Notes: generated from the letters alone by a model not told the origin. A stretch of 64,000 nt of DNA from Chryseobacterium gwangjuense (GCF_021311115.1 NZ_JAJTNP010000006.1:186001-250000); one strand, 5' to 3'. Numbered from the stretch's first letter, positions 17,331 to 26,418 are shown. Translations and numbers: made by a program.

Positions 17331-18539
17331 ATGAAAACTTTGCAATTACTTTTATTTTCTTTGAGCGGACTGATGTTTGGACAAAATATCCAAAGTATTC
17401 AGCTTTTTAATCCTCAAACCAACGATGAGACACCGGTAATCAAAATGAACGAGACGCTGGTTTTAAGTTTTGATGATCTTACCAATGGCAGCGAAATTTA
17501 CAGATATACCATAAAGCATTATAACAGAAACTGGGAAGACGACAATCTTTTCTTTACTGAATTTGCGAATGGAAGTTTGAACGGATTACTTGATAATTTT
17601 CAATATTCATTTAATACATTACAAGCGTACACTCATTATAAGTTGACATTTCCTAATGAAAAAATACAGCCTAAAATTTCAGGAAATTTTGAATTGATCG
17701 TTTATAAAGATTCTGCTGAAAAGCCTCTTTTCAAAAGACGCTTCTATGTCGTGGAAGATAATGCTGCTGTAGCTCTGGAAGTTTCAAGATTTGCAGATAA
17801 AAATCCCAATATCAACCAAAGAGTAGAGGTGCAGGTAGTTTCGAAAGGCGGCGACTTATCTTCAAATGTAAATTCGATGAGTCTGAATGTTATGCAGAAT
17901 AACAATCCGAATGTGGCTGTTAACAATTTAAAACCAAGTGCAACATTGGGCAGTAAACTGCTTTTTCAACAAACCAATCTTTCTTTTCCCGGAAATAATG
18001 AATTTTATTATTTTGATAATAAAAACATGAACATGGCTGCAGATATGGTGCGTGCAACGGAAGTGAAAGACGGAGTAAATCATACCTATCTTCATCCGGT
18101 TTGGGCATATCCTCTGAATTATCAATATCAACCCGATGTAAACGGAGCTTGGTATTACAGACGAAATGATTTGGGGCTCGAAAGAAATGCTGAGAAAGAG
18201 GCTGATTATTCATGGGTTTATTTTTCAATAGATTCAGATCCTATGGAAAAAGAGTTGTATGTTTTAGGAGGTTTCAATGGTTATAAACCTTCTAAAGAAT
18301 GTCAGATGCAATATGATGAAGCTACTAAAAAATATGTAGCAAAAATATATCTAAAACAAGGTTTTTATAATTATGTTTTGGCAACGAAGGAAGCAAACGG
18401 ATCCCTGAATTTCGGTGAAGTCAATGGAAATTTCTGGCAGACAGAAAATCTTTACCAAGGCTTTTTGTATTACGCTCCTTTTGGCAGAAATTATGACGGT
18501 TTAATGGGATACGGTGAATTTAGAACACCGATTAGATAA
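17331..18539 (+). CDS. DUF5103 protein, type IX secretion plug-like
   Basis: The 402-residue protein starts with a Sec signal (MKTLQLLLFSLSGLMFGQN). Its all-beta sequence matches DUF5103: an early IQLFNPQTNDETPVI strand, YRYTIKHYNRNWE, a middle FVYKD-like FELIVYKDSAEKP block, and a C-terminal EKELYVLGGFNGY domain. A DUF5103 member in Flavobacterium johnsoniae was identified as the plug that closes the SprA translocon pore of the T9SS. Whether this copy does the same is inferred. T9SS substrates are encoded at 43802 and 46674. An upstream in-frame extension to 17265 would start before the promoter, so the ATG at 17331 is used. Confidence 0.82.
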   Translation: MKTLQLLLFSLSGLMFGQNIQSIQLFNPQTNDETPVIKMNETLVLSFDDLTNGSEIYRYTIKHYNRNWEDDNLFFTEFANGSLNGLLDNFQYSFNTLQAYTHYKLTFPNEKIQPKISGNFELIVYKDSAEKPLFKRRFYVVEDNAAVALEVSRFADKNPNINQRVEVQVVSKGGDLSSNVNSMSLNVMQNNNPNVAVNNLKPSATLGSKLLFQQTNLSFPGNNEFYYFDNKNMNMAADMVRATEVKDGVNHTYLHPVWAYPLNYQYQPDVNGAWYYRRNDLGLERNAEKEADYSWVYFSIDSDPMEKELYVLGGFNGYKPSKECQMQYDEATKKYVAKIYLKQGFYNYVLATKEANGSLNFGEVNGNFWQTENLYQGFLYYAPFGRNYDGLMGYGEFRTPIR

Positions 18540-18540
18540 T

Positions 18541-18581
18541 AAAAAAAATCTCCCGGTTTATATAAGCCGGGAGATTTTTTT
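18541..18581. terminator. Bidirectional terminator
   Basis: ATCTCCCGG and CCGGGAGAT pair around a short AT loop with A- and T-runs on both sides. It serves the DUF5103 gene and the convergent VOC gene. Confidence 0.85.
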
Positions 18582-18960
18582 ATGGGTTTAGTTTCTGTTT
18601 CGAAACAATTATTTTGAAATAATCAGAGTCTTCAAAACAGATTCCGTTTTCTTTCCAATAGGGGTTTTTAGGTTCAACCAGAGGCACATTAAAAGTTTTT
18701 AAATTTTCTGTAATTTGTTCAAACTCTTCTGTACTTTCCGGATAAAAGACTAAAATGTCATCTTCATCAAAAACCGATTTGGGTTCTTCAGAAGACTGAG
18801 TAAATTCAAGATGCCATTTTTCACCGTTTTTTCCAAGAAAAACACCATCGTAACCATCGTGATCTTGAAAACTTCCTAAAATATCAAAATTTAATATTTG
18901 AGTATAAAATTTTATCAGACTTTCAAGTTGGTTAGTATGTCTTGCGTAACGGAAAATCAT
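18580..18960 (-). CDS. VOC family protein (glyoxalase/bleomycin-resistance fold)
   Basis: The 126-residue protein has the paired beta-alpha-beta pattern of the VOC superfamily. RYARHTNQLESLIKFYTQILNF begins the first module (in part: FYTQILNFDILGSF). LEFTQSSEE carries the Glu often used as a metal ligand, and the end has a second module with NGICFEDSDYFKIIV. The family includes YycE-like proteins of unknown function. It lies 6 bases after hemH and is presumably co-transcribed. Confidence 0.8.
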   Translation of the reverse strand: MIFRYARHTNQLESLIKFYTQILNFDILGSFQDHDGYDGVFLGKNGEKWHLEFTQSSEEPKSVFDEDDILVFYPESTEEFEQITENLKTFNVPLVEPKNPYWKENGICFEDSDYFKIIVSKQKLNP

Positions 18961-18966
18961 ACTTAT

Positions 18967-19989
18967 TTACACTAAATAAAACTCATTAAGCTTTTCTTCA
19001 CAAAGGGTTTTTACCACTTCAATCCATCGGTCTTCATCATTCAGGCAAGGAATATAATGGAAATTTTCTCCTCCTCCGTGCAAAAACTGTTCTTTTCCTT
19101 CTACAGAAATTTCTTCCAACGTTTCCAGACAATCTGATACAAACGCAGGGCAAACAATGGCAAGGTTTTTTACTCCTTTTCCAGGAATTGTTTCCAAAGT
19201 TTCGTCAGTATAAGGCTCGATCCATTTATCTTTCCCTAGTCTCGATTGGAAAGAGACAATTGTTTTTTCCTTTGGTAAATTAAGCTTTTCAATCACCAGA
19301 TTGGTCGTAGTGAAACATTGGTGACGGTAGCAGAATTTATGACTCGGATTGCTCTCTCTTGAACAACAATCATTAAGGTTGCATGTTTTGGTAGGATCGG
19401 TTTTGTAAATATGTCTTTCCGGAACTCCGTGATAAGAAAATTGCAGGGCATCGAAGTTTTCAGGAAGTTTCTCCTTAATACTTTCTGCCAAACAGTTCAC
19501 ATAAATATCTCTGTCGTAAAACGGTTGGATATAATTGATTTTTACATCCGGAAACAGCTTTTTTCTTACTTCCTCTGCTTTTTCGATTACAGTTTCTGTT
19601 GTACTCATCGCATATTGCGGATACAAAGGGAAAAGTACAATTTCAGAAACGCCTTTCTCTGTTAATTTTCGGATACCAGTTTCAATGCTTGGTTCTGCAT
19701 ATCGCATTCCGATTTCTACCGGAACATCAACCAGCTTTTGAAGTTTTTGCTGAATTTTTTCTGTGATGACAATCAACGGAGATCCCTGATCTGTCCAAAC
19801 TGTTTTGTAAGCTTCCGCAGATTTTGCAGGTCTGGTTTTTAAAATAATTCCACGAACCAGCAATGCACGGAAAATCCAACGATAGTCGATTACCCTTTCA
19901 TCCATCAGGAATTCATCGAGATATTCTTTTACATCATTTACTTCAGTAGATTTCGGTGATCCTAGATTGACTAATAAAATTCCTTTCAT
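18967..19989 (-). CDS. hemH: Ferrochelatase HemH
   Basis: HemH inserts ferrous iron into protoporphyrin IX. The 340-residue protein begins MKGILLVNLGSPKS, carries the metal-handling His187 in QFSYHGVPERH, and has SFQSRLGKDKWIEPYT and the acidic PAFVSDCLETLEEI segment with the conserved Glu. A CNLNDCC cluster after the His is an extra Cys-rich stretch, and an iron-sulfur cluster there cannot be excluded. The start fits the family N-terminus. It is followed closely by the VOC gene. Confidence 0.95.
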   Translation of the reverse strand: MKGILLVNLGSPKSTEVNDVKEYLDEFLMDERVIDYRWIFRALLVRGIILKTRPAKSAEAYKTVWTDQGSPLIVITEKIQQKLQKLVDVPVEIGMRYAEPSIETGIRKLTEKGVSEIVLFPLYPQYAMSTTETVIEKAEEVRKKLFPDVKINYIQPFYDRDIYVNCLAESIKEKLPENFDALQFSYHGVPERHIYKTDPTKTCNLNDCCSRESNPSHKFCYRHQCFTTTNLVIEKLNLPKEKTIVSFQSRLGKDKWIEPYTDETLETIPGKGVKNLAIVCPAFVSDCLETLEEISVEGKEQFLHGGGENFHYIPCLNDEDRWIEVVKTLCEEKLNEFYLV

Positions 19990-20061
19990 AAATATAAATA
20001 ATGAGTAATTGGTAATGAGTAATTTTTATTGCTTATTATTTTTTACTGATTACTTATGTTT

Positions 20062-20940
20062 TTATCCGTTTACAGCTTCTACTTTTTCTACTAAATCAGG
20101 CACGAATTGTTTCAAGATATTTTCAATTCCGTTTTTCAGAGTAGCGGTAGAACTTGGGCATCCTGAACAAGCTCCCTGAAGAAGCATTTTTGCAGTTTTA
20201 TGTTCCTGATCATACTCCATCAAAGAAATTTTTCCACCGTCGTTTTCTACTGCAGGTGCAACGTATTCATTCAGAATATCAGAAATTCTTTGTTCGTCAT
20301 TCGTATATTCTCTGTTGATGATTTTTTCTACAGGATTTTCGTGTTTCTGAGCTTCAATATTGGATATTTTACCTCCATTTTGAAGATATTCAGCAATAAA
20401 ACCACGAACAGCCATCATCACCTGATGCCATTCTACAGAATTATCTCTTGTAACTGCCACGAAATTATCAGAAATAAAAACTTCCTTAGCAAAATCAAAT
20501 TCTTTGAGAATTGCCTGAGCCAATGGAACTCCTTCTGCTTCATCTTTTGATTTTACCTCTACAAAACCTTCTATCAATAATTGATTAGAAACAAATTTCA
20601 TTGCATTCGGATTTGGCGTCATTTCCGCGTAAATCTGATACATTTCTTTTCTTTTTTGAAGATAAATTCTCGGGTTTGCCAACAATTCGTCTTCTACTAT
20701 ATTTTTCAGGCTTTCAGCTACATGTTCCCATTCCACCGTATCTTGTTTTGCGACCGCAACAAAATTAGCCGTGATGAAAATTCTTTCCACAAAAGGATAA
20801 TTGAAAAGTTCCTGTGCTAAAGGAATTTCTGAAATATCTGAATCTCTGTCCAACTCTAAAGATCCCGGAATCAGGTTGTAATCTGCTACAAATTTCATCA
20901 CTTTCGGGTTTTCGGTCGGTTCTATAAGGATAGTATGCAT
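20062..20940 (-). CDS. NifU-type iron-sulfur scaffold with duplicated Nfu N-terminal domain
   Basis: The 292-residue protein ends in a NifU/Nfu domain with the cluster-binding pair Cys258 and Cys261 (ACSGCPSS). This places it among carriers that deliver [4Fe-4S] clusters. Upstream are two related Nfu_N-like modules, about 1-90 (ILIEPTENPKVMKFV) and about 100-190 (YAEMTPNPNAMKFV). Each has a PLAQ.....F segment and an F-NFVAVT/K strand. Most Nfu proteins have one such module. The ATG at 20940 is preferred because the upstream TTG at 20964 falls inside the -7 box. Confidence 0.88.
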   Translation of the reverse strand: MHTILIEPTENPKVMKFVADYNLIPGSLELDRDSDISEIPLAQELFNYPFVERIFITANFVAVAKQDTVEWEHVAESLKNIVEDELLANPRIYLQKRKEMYQIYAEMTPNPNAMKFVSNQLLIEGFVEVKSKDEAEGVPLAQAILKEFDFAKEVFISDNFVAVTRDNSVEWHQVMMAVRGFIAEYLQNGGKISNIEAQKHENPVEKIINREYTNDEQRISDILNEYVAPAVENDGGKISLMEYDQEHKTAKMLLQGACSGCPSSTATLKNGIENILKQFVPDLVEKVEAVNG

Positions 20941-20961
20941 TTTTTCGTTAAATTTGAGATA

Positions 20962-20969
20962 CAAAAATA
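20962..20969 (-). promoter_or_regulatory. -7 box of the Nfu gene
   Basis: The minus strand reads TATTTTTG, matching TAnnTTTG, 21 bases before the ATG at 20940. It overlaps the alternative TTG start and argues against it. Confidence 0.6.
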
Positions 20970-21092
20970 CGGAATTAGAAATTGAAGTTAGAGGCTGGAA
21001 GTTAGATTTTCGCTATCGGTATCATTTTAAATTGATGAGATATAAAATTTAATTATCAGATGAACTTATTATCAAATATTCAAATTAAAAAT

Positions 21093-21629
21093 ATGGCACT
21101 TATAAAAGAACTTTTAGGAAAAGCACCACAGATAGGAGAAAACACTTTTTTGGCAGAAACCGCTACCATTATTGGAGATGTTACGATGGGAAAAGATTGC
21201 AGTATTTGGTATAATGCCGTGATCCGAGGAGATGTTCATTACATCAAAATGGGGAATAAGGTGAATGTTCAGGATAATGCAATGCTTCATTGTACCTATC
21301 AAAAACATCCTTTAAATATTGGAAATAATGTATCGATAGGTCATAATGCAATCGTTCACGGATGTACAATCCACGATAATGTTTTGATCGGAATGGGTTC
21401 CATTGTCATGGATGCTTGTCTTGTGGAAGAAAATTCTATTGTAGGTGCAGGTTCTGTAGTAACGCAGGGAACTCATATTAAGTCCGGAGAAGTTTGGGGT
21501 GGTGTTCCTGCAAGGAAAATTAAGGATATCAATGCTCAGTTGCTGGAAGGAGAAGTGAACAGAATCGCGGATAATTATGTGAAATATTCCTCTTGGTATA
21601 AAGAAAACACTAAAGAAATTGAAGGATAA
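21093..21629 (+). CDS. Gamma carbonic anhydrase family protein
   Basis: This 178-residue left-handed beta-helix protein has hexapeptide repeats from about residue 12 to 145. RGDVHYI, HCTYQKHP and SIGHNAIVHG supply the zinc-ligand histidines (66, 84 and 89) of the gamma-class carbonic anhydrase/PaaY/YrdA family. GGVPARKIKDI closes the helix. Actual anhydrase activity is uncertain because many family members are inactive. The ATG at 21093 (MALIKELLGKAP) matches family N-termini; an upstream ATG at 21060 would add 11 residues and cannot be excluded. Confidence 0.85.
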   Translation: MALIKELLGKAPQIGENTFLAETATIIGDVTMGKDCSIWYNAVIRGDVHYIKMGNKVNVQDNAMLHCTYQKHPLNIGNNVSIGHNAIVHGCTIHDNVLIGMGSIVMDACLVEENSIVGAGSVVTQGTHIKSGEVWGGVPARKIKDINAQLLEGEVNRIADNYVKYSSWYKENTKEIEG

Positions 21630-21662
21630 TTTTTAAAATTACGTCACTTCAAAAAATGAATA

Positions 21663-21700
21663 AAAAAGCTCTCTCAACTTCAATTGAGAGAGCTTTCTAT
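21663..21700. terminator. Bidirectional terminator
   Basis: AAGCTCTCTCAA and TTGAGAGAGCTT arms with flanking A- and T-runs lie between two convergent genes. Confidence 0.8.
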
Positions 21701-21716
21701 TGTAAATAATAGGGTA

Positions 21717-22157
21717 TTAATATACTAAAACCGCTTTTCCATTTTCACATTTCACTCCGGTAGGTTCAGCCGCCATCATACAGTCTGAGGTAATATTGTA
21801 TTTTTTATTGTATTCGGACATTACATTTTTGTAAAGTTCAATCTTAGGGAGGAGAGTGCTTTCTATTTTTTTAGGATAAGCAATATAAGAAATAGGTCCG
21901 CCACAAGCTTTTGATCCAATAGGAGAAAACGTCCAATCAGCGGCATTGGTACATTCTTCTTTTGCAATATCTTCTTCAATAGATGATTTTATTTTATCAA
22001 GACGTGCCTGATCATATTTCTGACTATTTTCATCGGCTGGTCTCTCGGAAATGTCCTTTGGTAAATTTGCCTCGTCATTCACAACTGTTTTGCATGATAC
22101 CGCAAAAAGAGATAAACAAAATAAGATGACAGATATTTTTAACAACTGATTTTTCAT
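21717..22157 (-). CDS. Hypothetical lipoprotein
   Basis: The 146-residue protein has a lipoprotein signal with lipobox FAVSC and Cys22. The mature part has WTFSPIGSKACGGPISYIAY, a block I associate with small flavobacterial lipoproteins, and four further Cys residues (CTNAA, KACGG, SDCMM and KCENG) that could form two disulfides. No enzymatic motif is visible. Function unknown. It is transcribed away from the Pif1-like helicase gene. Confidence 0.75.
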   Translation of the reverse strand: MKNQLLKISVILFCLSLFAVSCKTVVNDEANLPKDISERPADENSQKYDQARLDKIKSSIEEDIAKEECTNAADWTFSPIGSKACGGPISYIAYPKKIESTLLPKIELYKNVMSEYNKKYNITSDCMMAAEPTGVKCENGKAVLVY

Positions 22158-22182
22158 AAATTTTTTTTAACTATAATCAAAG

Positions 22183-22214
22183 TTTATGCCTTAATGACAT
22201 TTTCCGTAATTTTG
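22183..22214 (+). promoter_or_regulatory. Promoter of the Pif1-like helicase gene
   Basis: TTTA (22183) and TAATTTTG (22207-22214) are about 20 bases apart, a good Bacteroidota promoter. The ATG at 22221 follows 6 bases later, which excludes the upstream ATG at 22194. Confidence 0.6.
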
Positions 22215-22220
22215 ACAACG

Positions 22221-24347
22221 ATGAACAATCATTTTTTTGACTTAATAGAACATACCAACCGAAGCATATTTTTAACGGGGAAAGCAGGGACAGGGAAAAC
22301 TACTTTTCTCAATGATTTTGTAAAACGGACTCGTAAAAAACACATTGTTGTTGCACCTACGGGAATTGCAGCCATCAATGCAGGTGGAGTTACCATTCAT
22401 TCGATGTTTGGATTACCGCTGAGAACTTTTTTACCAACTACTGATAGAATTGATACCAGTTTAGCAAATAATATTGCTGATCTGATGCCTCATTTTAAAT
22501 ATCGTAAGGATAAGCTTAAGCTGTTAAGAGAGGTTGAAGTGCTTATTATCGATGAGGTTTCGATGCTTCGTGCCGATGTATTGGATATGATGGATTTTTC
22601 TTTACGGTTTATCCGAAGAAATAATCAACGTTTTGGAGGTGTTCAGATGTTGTTCATTGGAGATTTGTATCAGCTTCCGCCGGTAGTGAGAGACGAACAT
22701 ATTTTGAAAATGTGTTACAATTCTCCTTTCTTTTTTGATAGTTTGGCTATCAAAGAAATTCCTTTACTTACGATTGAATTAACGAAAGTCTACCGTCAAT
22801 CTGACGAAGAATTTTTGGAAATTTTAAATGCTATCCGTGACGGTGATGTTGCCCGTATTGATTTTGATCATTTGAATGAAAGATATGATCCGGATTTTGA
22901 TATGGGGAAAGAGTCTTACGTTTACCTGTGTTCGCACAATAAAATGGCAGATGAAATCAATCAGGAAAAACTAACGGAAATAAAAGTTGATGCTAAGACG
23001 TATGAAGCTAAGCTTTTTGGAGAGTTCAAAGAAAATCAGTTTCCTAATGAACAGTTTTTAGAACTTAAAATAGGGGCTCAGATTATGTTTATCCGTAATG
23101 ATATTTCAGGGGAAAAGAAGTATTTTAACGGAAAATTGGGTGAAATTTCCGCTTTGGATGAAAACGAAATTAAAGTTGTTTTAGAAGGAAGTGAGAGAGA
23201 AATTGTTGTTAAACGCGAAGTCTGGGAGCAGAAAAAATATTTCCTAGACACCGAAAAAAATATAAAGGAAGAGGTTTTAGGAAGTTTCGAGCAGTTTCCG
23301 ATCAAACTGGCTTGGGCGGTTACGATTCATAAAAGTCAAGGATTAACGTTTGATAAAGTGATTATTGATGCCGGGAAAAGTTTTACAGCAGGACAGGTTT
23401 ATGTGGCATTATCGCGTTGCAGAACATTGGAAGGAATTGTTTTAAAATCGAAAATTACCCCCGAAGTTATTTTTAAAGACAACAGGATTTTGAAATTTCA
23501 GGGTGAAACTCATGCTAATGATAATGTTGAAGCAATTTTAAATCAGGAAAAATACGATTACAGCATCAAAAAAGTTCTTCGTACAGTCGATTCCCAATGG
23601 TTGTTGAAAGAAGTTGAAGAATGGAATAACCTTTCGATCGTTACCAAAAGTATTGACAAGGTAAAAACTAATCAGCTGTATCTTCAGCTCAAACATGAAA
23701 TCGTTAATCTTGGAAAGATTTTCGAAAAACTGGAAAGAGTTATTTCTCAGAAAGTCAATAATTTTATTGAACAGAAAGAAGAATGGTCAGAAATTGAGAA
23801 TAAAACAAAAGGAGCAGTTAATTTCTTCTTTATCGAAATCAGAGATAAAGTTTTTAATCCTTTGAAAGAATTTTATGCTGAAATAAAAGGTGTAAAAGGG
23901 CTGAAACAATACAATGAAGAGTTTAAAAGCTGGCTGGAAGATGTTGAAGAATACCTGAACAGTCTGAAAGAAATTCATTTGTTGGATGTTAAACTTCTGG
24001 ATGAGAAAAATGATAAGGAAATCAGCATGAAAATTGCAAAAGTTCCGTCTCAGGTTCTTACTTTTCAATTATTTGAACAAGGGAAAACAATTGCCGAAGT
24101 TGCCTTGGAGAGGGGATTGGTAAAAGAAACAGTAATCGGTCATCTGGCGAAATTTGCAGAACAGGGTTTATTGGATATTTCAAGAGTGATCACTTCAGAT
24201 AAAATCAAAGCCTTTGAAGATATTTTCTATAAGGATCCAAAAGAAACGTTGACCGAATGGAAGAGTGCGCTGCCTAATACTTTTGAGTTTAATGAAATCA
24301 GGATTTTGATTAATCATTTTACTTATTTGAAGGAGAAAGGAAAATAA
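22221..24347 (+). CDS. Pif1/RecD-type DNA helicase with C-terminal HTH domain
   Basis: The 708-residue SF1B helicase opens with IFLTGKAGTGKTTF (Walker A, residues 17-29) and APTGIAAINAGG (motif Ia). IIDEVSMLRADV is Walker B, GDLYQLPPVV motif III, and AVTIHKSQGLTFDKVIID with YVALSRCR motifs V and VI. After about residue 440 there is a long charged helical region. It ends in a winged-helix-like domain (FEQGKTIAEVALERGLVKETV) of the HTH_40 type otherwise seen at RecQ C-termini. It probably unwinds DNA in replication or repair. The start at 22221 follows the promoter. Confidence 0.88.
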   Translation: MNNHFFDLIEHTNRSIFLTGKAGTGKTTFLNDFVKRTRKKHIVVAPTGIAAINAGGVTIHSMFGLPLRTFLPTTDRIDTSLANNIADLMPHFKYRKDKLKLLREVEVLIIDEVSMLRADVLDMMDFSLRFIRRNNQRFGGVQMLFIGDLYQLPPVVRDEHILKMCYNSPFFFDSLAIKEIPLLTIELTKVYRQSDEEFLEILNAIRDGDVARIDFDHLNERYDPDFDMGKESYVYLCSHNKMADEINQEKLTEIKVDAKTYEAKLFGEFKENQFPNEQFLELKIGAQIMFIRNDISGEKKYFNGKLGEISALDENEIKVVLEGSEREIVVKREVWEQKKYFLDTEKNIKEEVLGSFEQFPIKLAWAVTIHKSQGLTFDKVIIDAGKSFTAGQVYVALSRCRTLEGIVLKSKITPEVIFKDNRILKFQGETHANDNVEAILNQEKYDYSIKKVLRTVDSQWLLKEVEEWNNLSIVTKSIDKVKTNQLYLQLKHEIVNLGKIFEKLERVISQKVNNFIEQKEEWSEIENKTKGAVNFFFIEIRDKVFNPLKEFYAEIKGVKGLKQYNEEFKSWLEDVEEYLNSLKEIHLLDVKLLDEKNDKEISMKIAKVPSQVLTFQLFEQGKTIAEVALERGLVKETVIGHLAKFAEQGLLDISRVITSDKIKAFEDIFYKDPKETLTEWKSALPNTFEFNEIRILINHFTYLKEKGK

Positions 24348-24350
24348 AAT

Positions 24351-24383
24351 AAAAAAGGATTCAATTAGACTGGATCCTTTTTT
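24351..24383. terminator. Terminator between convergent genes
   Basis: AAAAAAGGAT and GGATCCTTTTTT arms flank an AT-rich loop. It follows the helicase stop and faces the DUF2971 gene as well. Confidence 0.65.
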
Positions 24384-24403
24384 ATTTCATGGTTTGAAGA
24401 TCG

Positions 24404-25186
24404 TTATTTTAGGTCAGAATATTTAATGTTTTTTTCTAGATTATATTTTTGGAGTAAATTTGAAATGATATCAAAAAACCATTGGGGGGCTTTAGGACTT
24501 ATAATGATTTCTTCGATTAGAGTGTTTACATCAATATTGATATATTTTCCAAATTCATTTTCTTCTTTTGACCAATCATATTCTAAACCAGATTTAAATG
24601 GTACTTTATATATTAGTCTTATTTCTTTTTCATAATCATAATGGATACTTTTATGAATTATTGGATAATTCATATTGCCCATCTTCATTTTATCTTTCTT
24701 ATAGTCAAGATATTTAATTTCACTTAATTGTATTTCTTCTTTAGTATTTTTAAATGATGCTTTTAACTTTTCAATATCCGTTGTTATCATAATACCCTTA
24801 GATAAGTCAGAATAAATTTTCCATAGAGCATATGATTCCGAATCGTATTTATTCCAACAAGAAACACAAACTAATTTTTTATATTTTTCTTCTGCTTCTT
24901 TTTCCTCAATCATTGTCTGTTCTACATGTTCCTCAACACTAGTTTGAATAATATCTAATAAGCGATTATGTGTAAATGCGGTATACCATTCTTTATATTC
25001 TTGAAAAGTAAGTTCAGGAACTGTGCCTTCATAATTATCCTCAAATTTGTCTAATCGAGAAAAATACAATCGATTTGTTTGAATTAGTGAAAGAAACTTA
25101 ACTAAGTCTAAATATCTCACTATTTTATAATTATCAGTAGGAAAATATACTGGCGCACTATTCTGTGTTGGTATTTCGATTGGCAT
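24404..25186 (-). CDS. DUF2971 domain-containing protein
   Basis: The 260-residue protein has the DUF2971 pattern: YLDLVKFLSLIQTNRLYFSR near residue 25 (in part: RLYFSRLDKFEDNYEGT), VCVSCWNKYDSESYALWKIYS in the middle (in part: CVSCWN and ALWKIY), and a C-terminal YEKEIRLIYKVP followed by IEEIIISPKAP. The family has no assigned activity and is patchily distributed. The base composition looks more AT-rich than its neighbours, and it stands alone on its strand between two core genes, so it may be a transferred gene. Confidence 0.75.
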   Translation of the reverse strand: MPIEIPTQNSAPVYFPTDNYKIVRYLDLVKFLSLIQTNRLYFSRLDKFEDNYEGTVPELTFQEYKEWYTAFTHNRLLDIIQTSVEEHVEQTMIEEKEAEEKYKKLVCVSCWNKYDSESYALWKIYSDLSKGIMITTDIEKLKASFKNTKEEIQLSEIKYLDYKKDKMKMGNMNYPIIHKSIHYDYEKEIRLIYKVPFKSGLEYDWSKEENEFGKYINIDVNTLIEEIIISPKAPQWFFDIISNLLQKYNLEKNIKYSDLK

Positions 25187-25339
25187 TATAGTTTTTATTT
25201 AAATAAATATAACTAATTTTAAATGATGCTCCATTAATGTATTTAAAATTTTAATCAAAATTAATTCCAATAGTTTTTTCCTGAACTACGCAATCCATCC
25301 TATCAATTACAAAAAGTAACTAATGCGATTTATTAGTTT

Positions 25340-25347
25340 TACATTTG
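25340..25347 (+). promoter_or_regulatory. -7 box of the luciferase-like gene
   Basis: TACATTTG matches TAnnTTTG and ends 28 bases before the ATG at 25376. Confidence 0.55.
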
Positions 25348-25375
25348 CTTGGTTTTATGACCTAAAATTTAAAAT

Positions 25376-26380
25376 ATGAAGAATTTCGAAATATCGGTTC
25401 TTGATCTTGCTCCCGTAAAGCAGGAGAAAAGCATTCACGATACTTTTCAGGATAGTTTGTCTTTAGCCAATTATACTGAAAATTTAGATTATAAAAGATT
25501 CTGGCTTGCGGAACATCATAATATGGAAAGCATTGCCAGTTCTGCAACTTCGGTTCTGATTGGCTTCATTGCCAATGGAACAAAAAAAATCAGAGTAGGA
25601 TCGGGAGGAATTATGCTTCCGAACCACAGTTCATTAGTTATTGCCGAACAATTCGGAACCTTAGAGTCTCTTTTTCCCGGAAGAATTGATCTTGGATTGG
25701 GAAGAGCTCCCGGAACGGATGGATTGACCGCTCAGGCATTGGGAAGAAATCCTGCAATCATTAATCAACAGTTTCCAAGACAGATTCTGGAATTACAAAA
25801 GTATTTCTCCAAAGAAAATCGTGATGCATTGGTTCGGGCAATTCCCGGAGAAGGATTGGATATTCCGTTGTATATTTTGGGTTCAAGTACAGACAGTGCT
25901 TTTTTAGCAGCAGAATTGGGACTTCCGTATGCATTTGCTGGGCATTTTGCTCCTGAACAAATGGAAATGGCTTTTAATATTTACAAAGAGCATTTTGAAC
26001 CTTCAAAATATTTAGATCAGCCTTACATGATTGCTTGTGTAAACGGAATTGCCGCTGAAACTTCTGAAGAAGCGCATAAAATGTCAACGACTTTGTTTCA
26101 GGCTTTTATTAATATTGTGAGAAATGACAGAAAACCTTTCGCTCCGCCAGTTGATGATATGGATGAAATTTGGTCTCCTATGGAAAAATCGATGGTTTTG
26201 CAGAAGTTAAAATATACTTTAATCGGGGATCAAAGTGAAATTGAAGAAAAGCTGAAAAATTTTCAGGAAAAATTCAATGTGGACGAATTAATGATCAACT
26301 CCCATATTTACGATCATCAGAAAAGACTGGAGTCGTATCATATTTTCAGAAATGCCAAAAACTCAATATTCAAAGCATAA
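25376..26380 (+). CDS. LLM-class flavin-dependent oxidoreductase
   Basis: The 334-residue protein belongs to the bacterial-luciferase-like (LLM) superfamily of TIM-barrel flavin monooxygenases. It has FEISVLDLAPV at the N-terminus, YKRFWLAEHHNMESIASSA (in part: WLAEHHN), IRVGSGGIMLPNHSSLVIAEQFG (in part: RVGSGGIMLPNHS) and LFPGRIDLGLGRAPGTD. These are the family's diagnostic loops, and the length is typical of the MsnO8-type subgroup. The electron donor and substrate are unknown. It has its own promoter and precedes the RibB gene by 58 bases; a flavin link between the two is possible but not shown. Confidence 0.88.
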   Translation: MKNFEISVLDLAPVKQEKSIHDTFQDSLSLANYTENLDYKRFWLAEHHNMESIASSATSVLIGFIANGTKKIRVGSGGIMLPNHSSLVIAEQFGTLESLFPGRIDLGLGRAPGTDGLTAQALGRNPAIINQQFPRQILELQKYFSKENRDALVRAIPGEGLDIPLYILGSSTDSAFLAAELGLPYAFAGHFAPEQMEMAFNIYKEHFEPSKYLDQPYMIACVNGIAAETSEEAHKMSTTLFQAFINIVRNDRKPFAPPVDDMDEIWSPMEKSMVLQKLKYTLIGDQSEIEEKLKNFQEKFNVDELMINSHIYDHQKRLESYHIFRNAKNSIFKA

Positions 26381-26410
26381 GATTAATTGGAAGATGCCTT
26401 TTTTTATGAG

Positions 26411-26418
26411 TATCTTTG
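26411..26418 (+). promoter_or_regulatory. -7 box of the ribB-like gene
   Basis: TATCTTTG is a full consensus -7 box ending 20 bases before the ATG at 26439. I found no FMN-riboswitch-like sequence in the 58-base gap. Confidence 0.65.
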
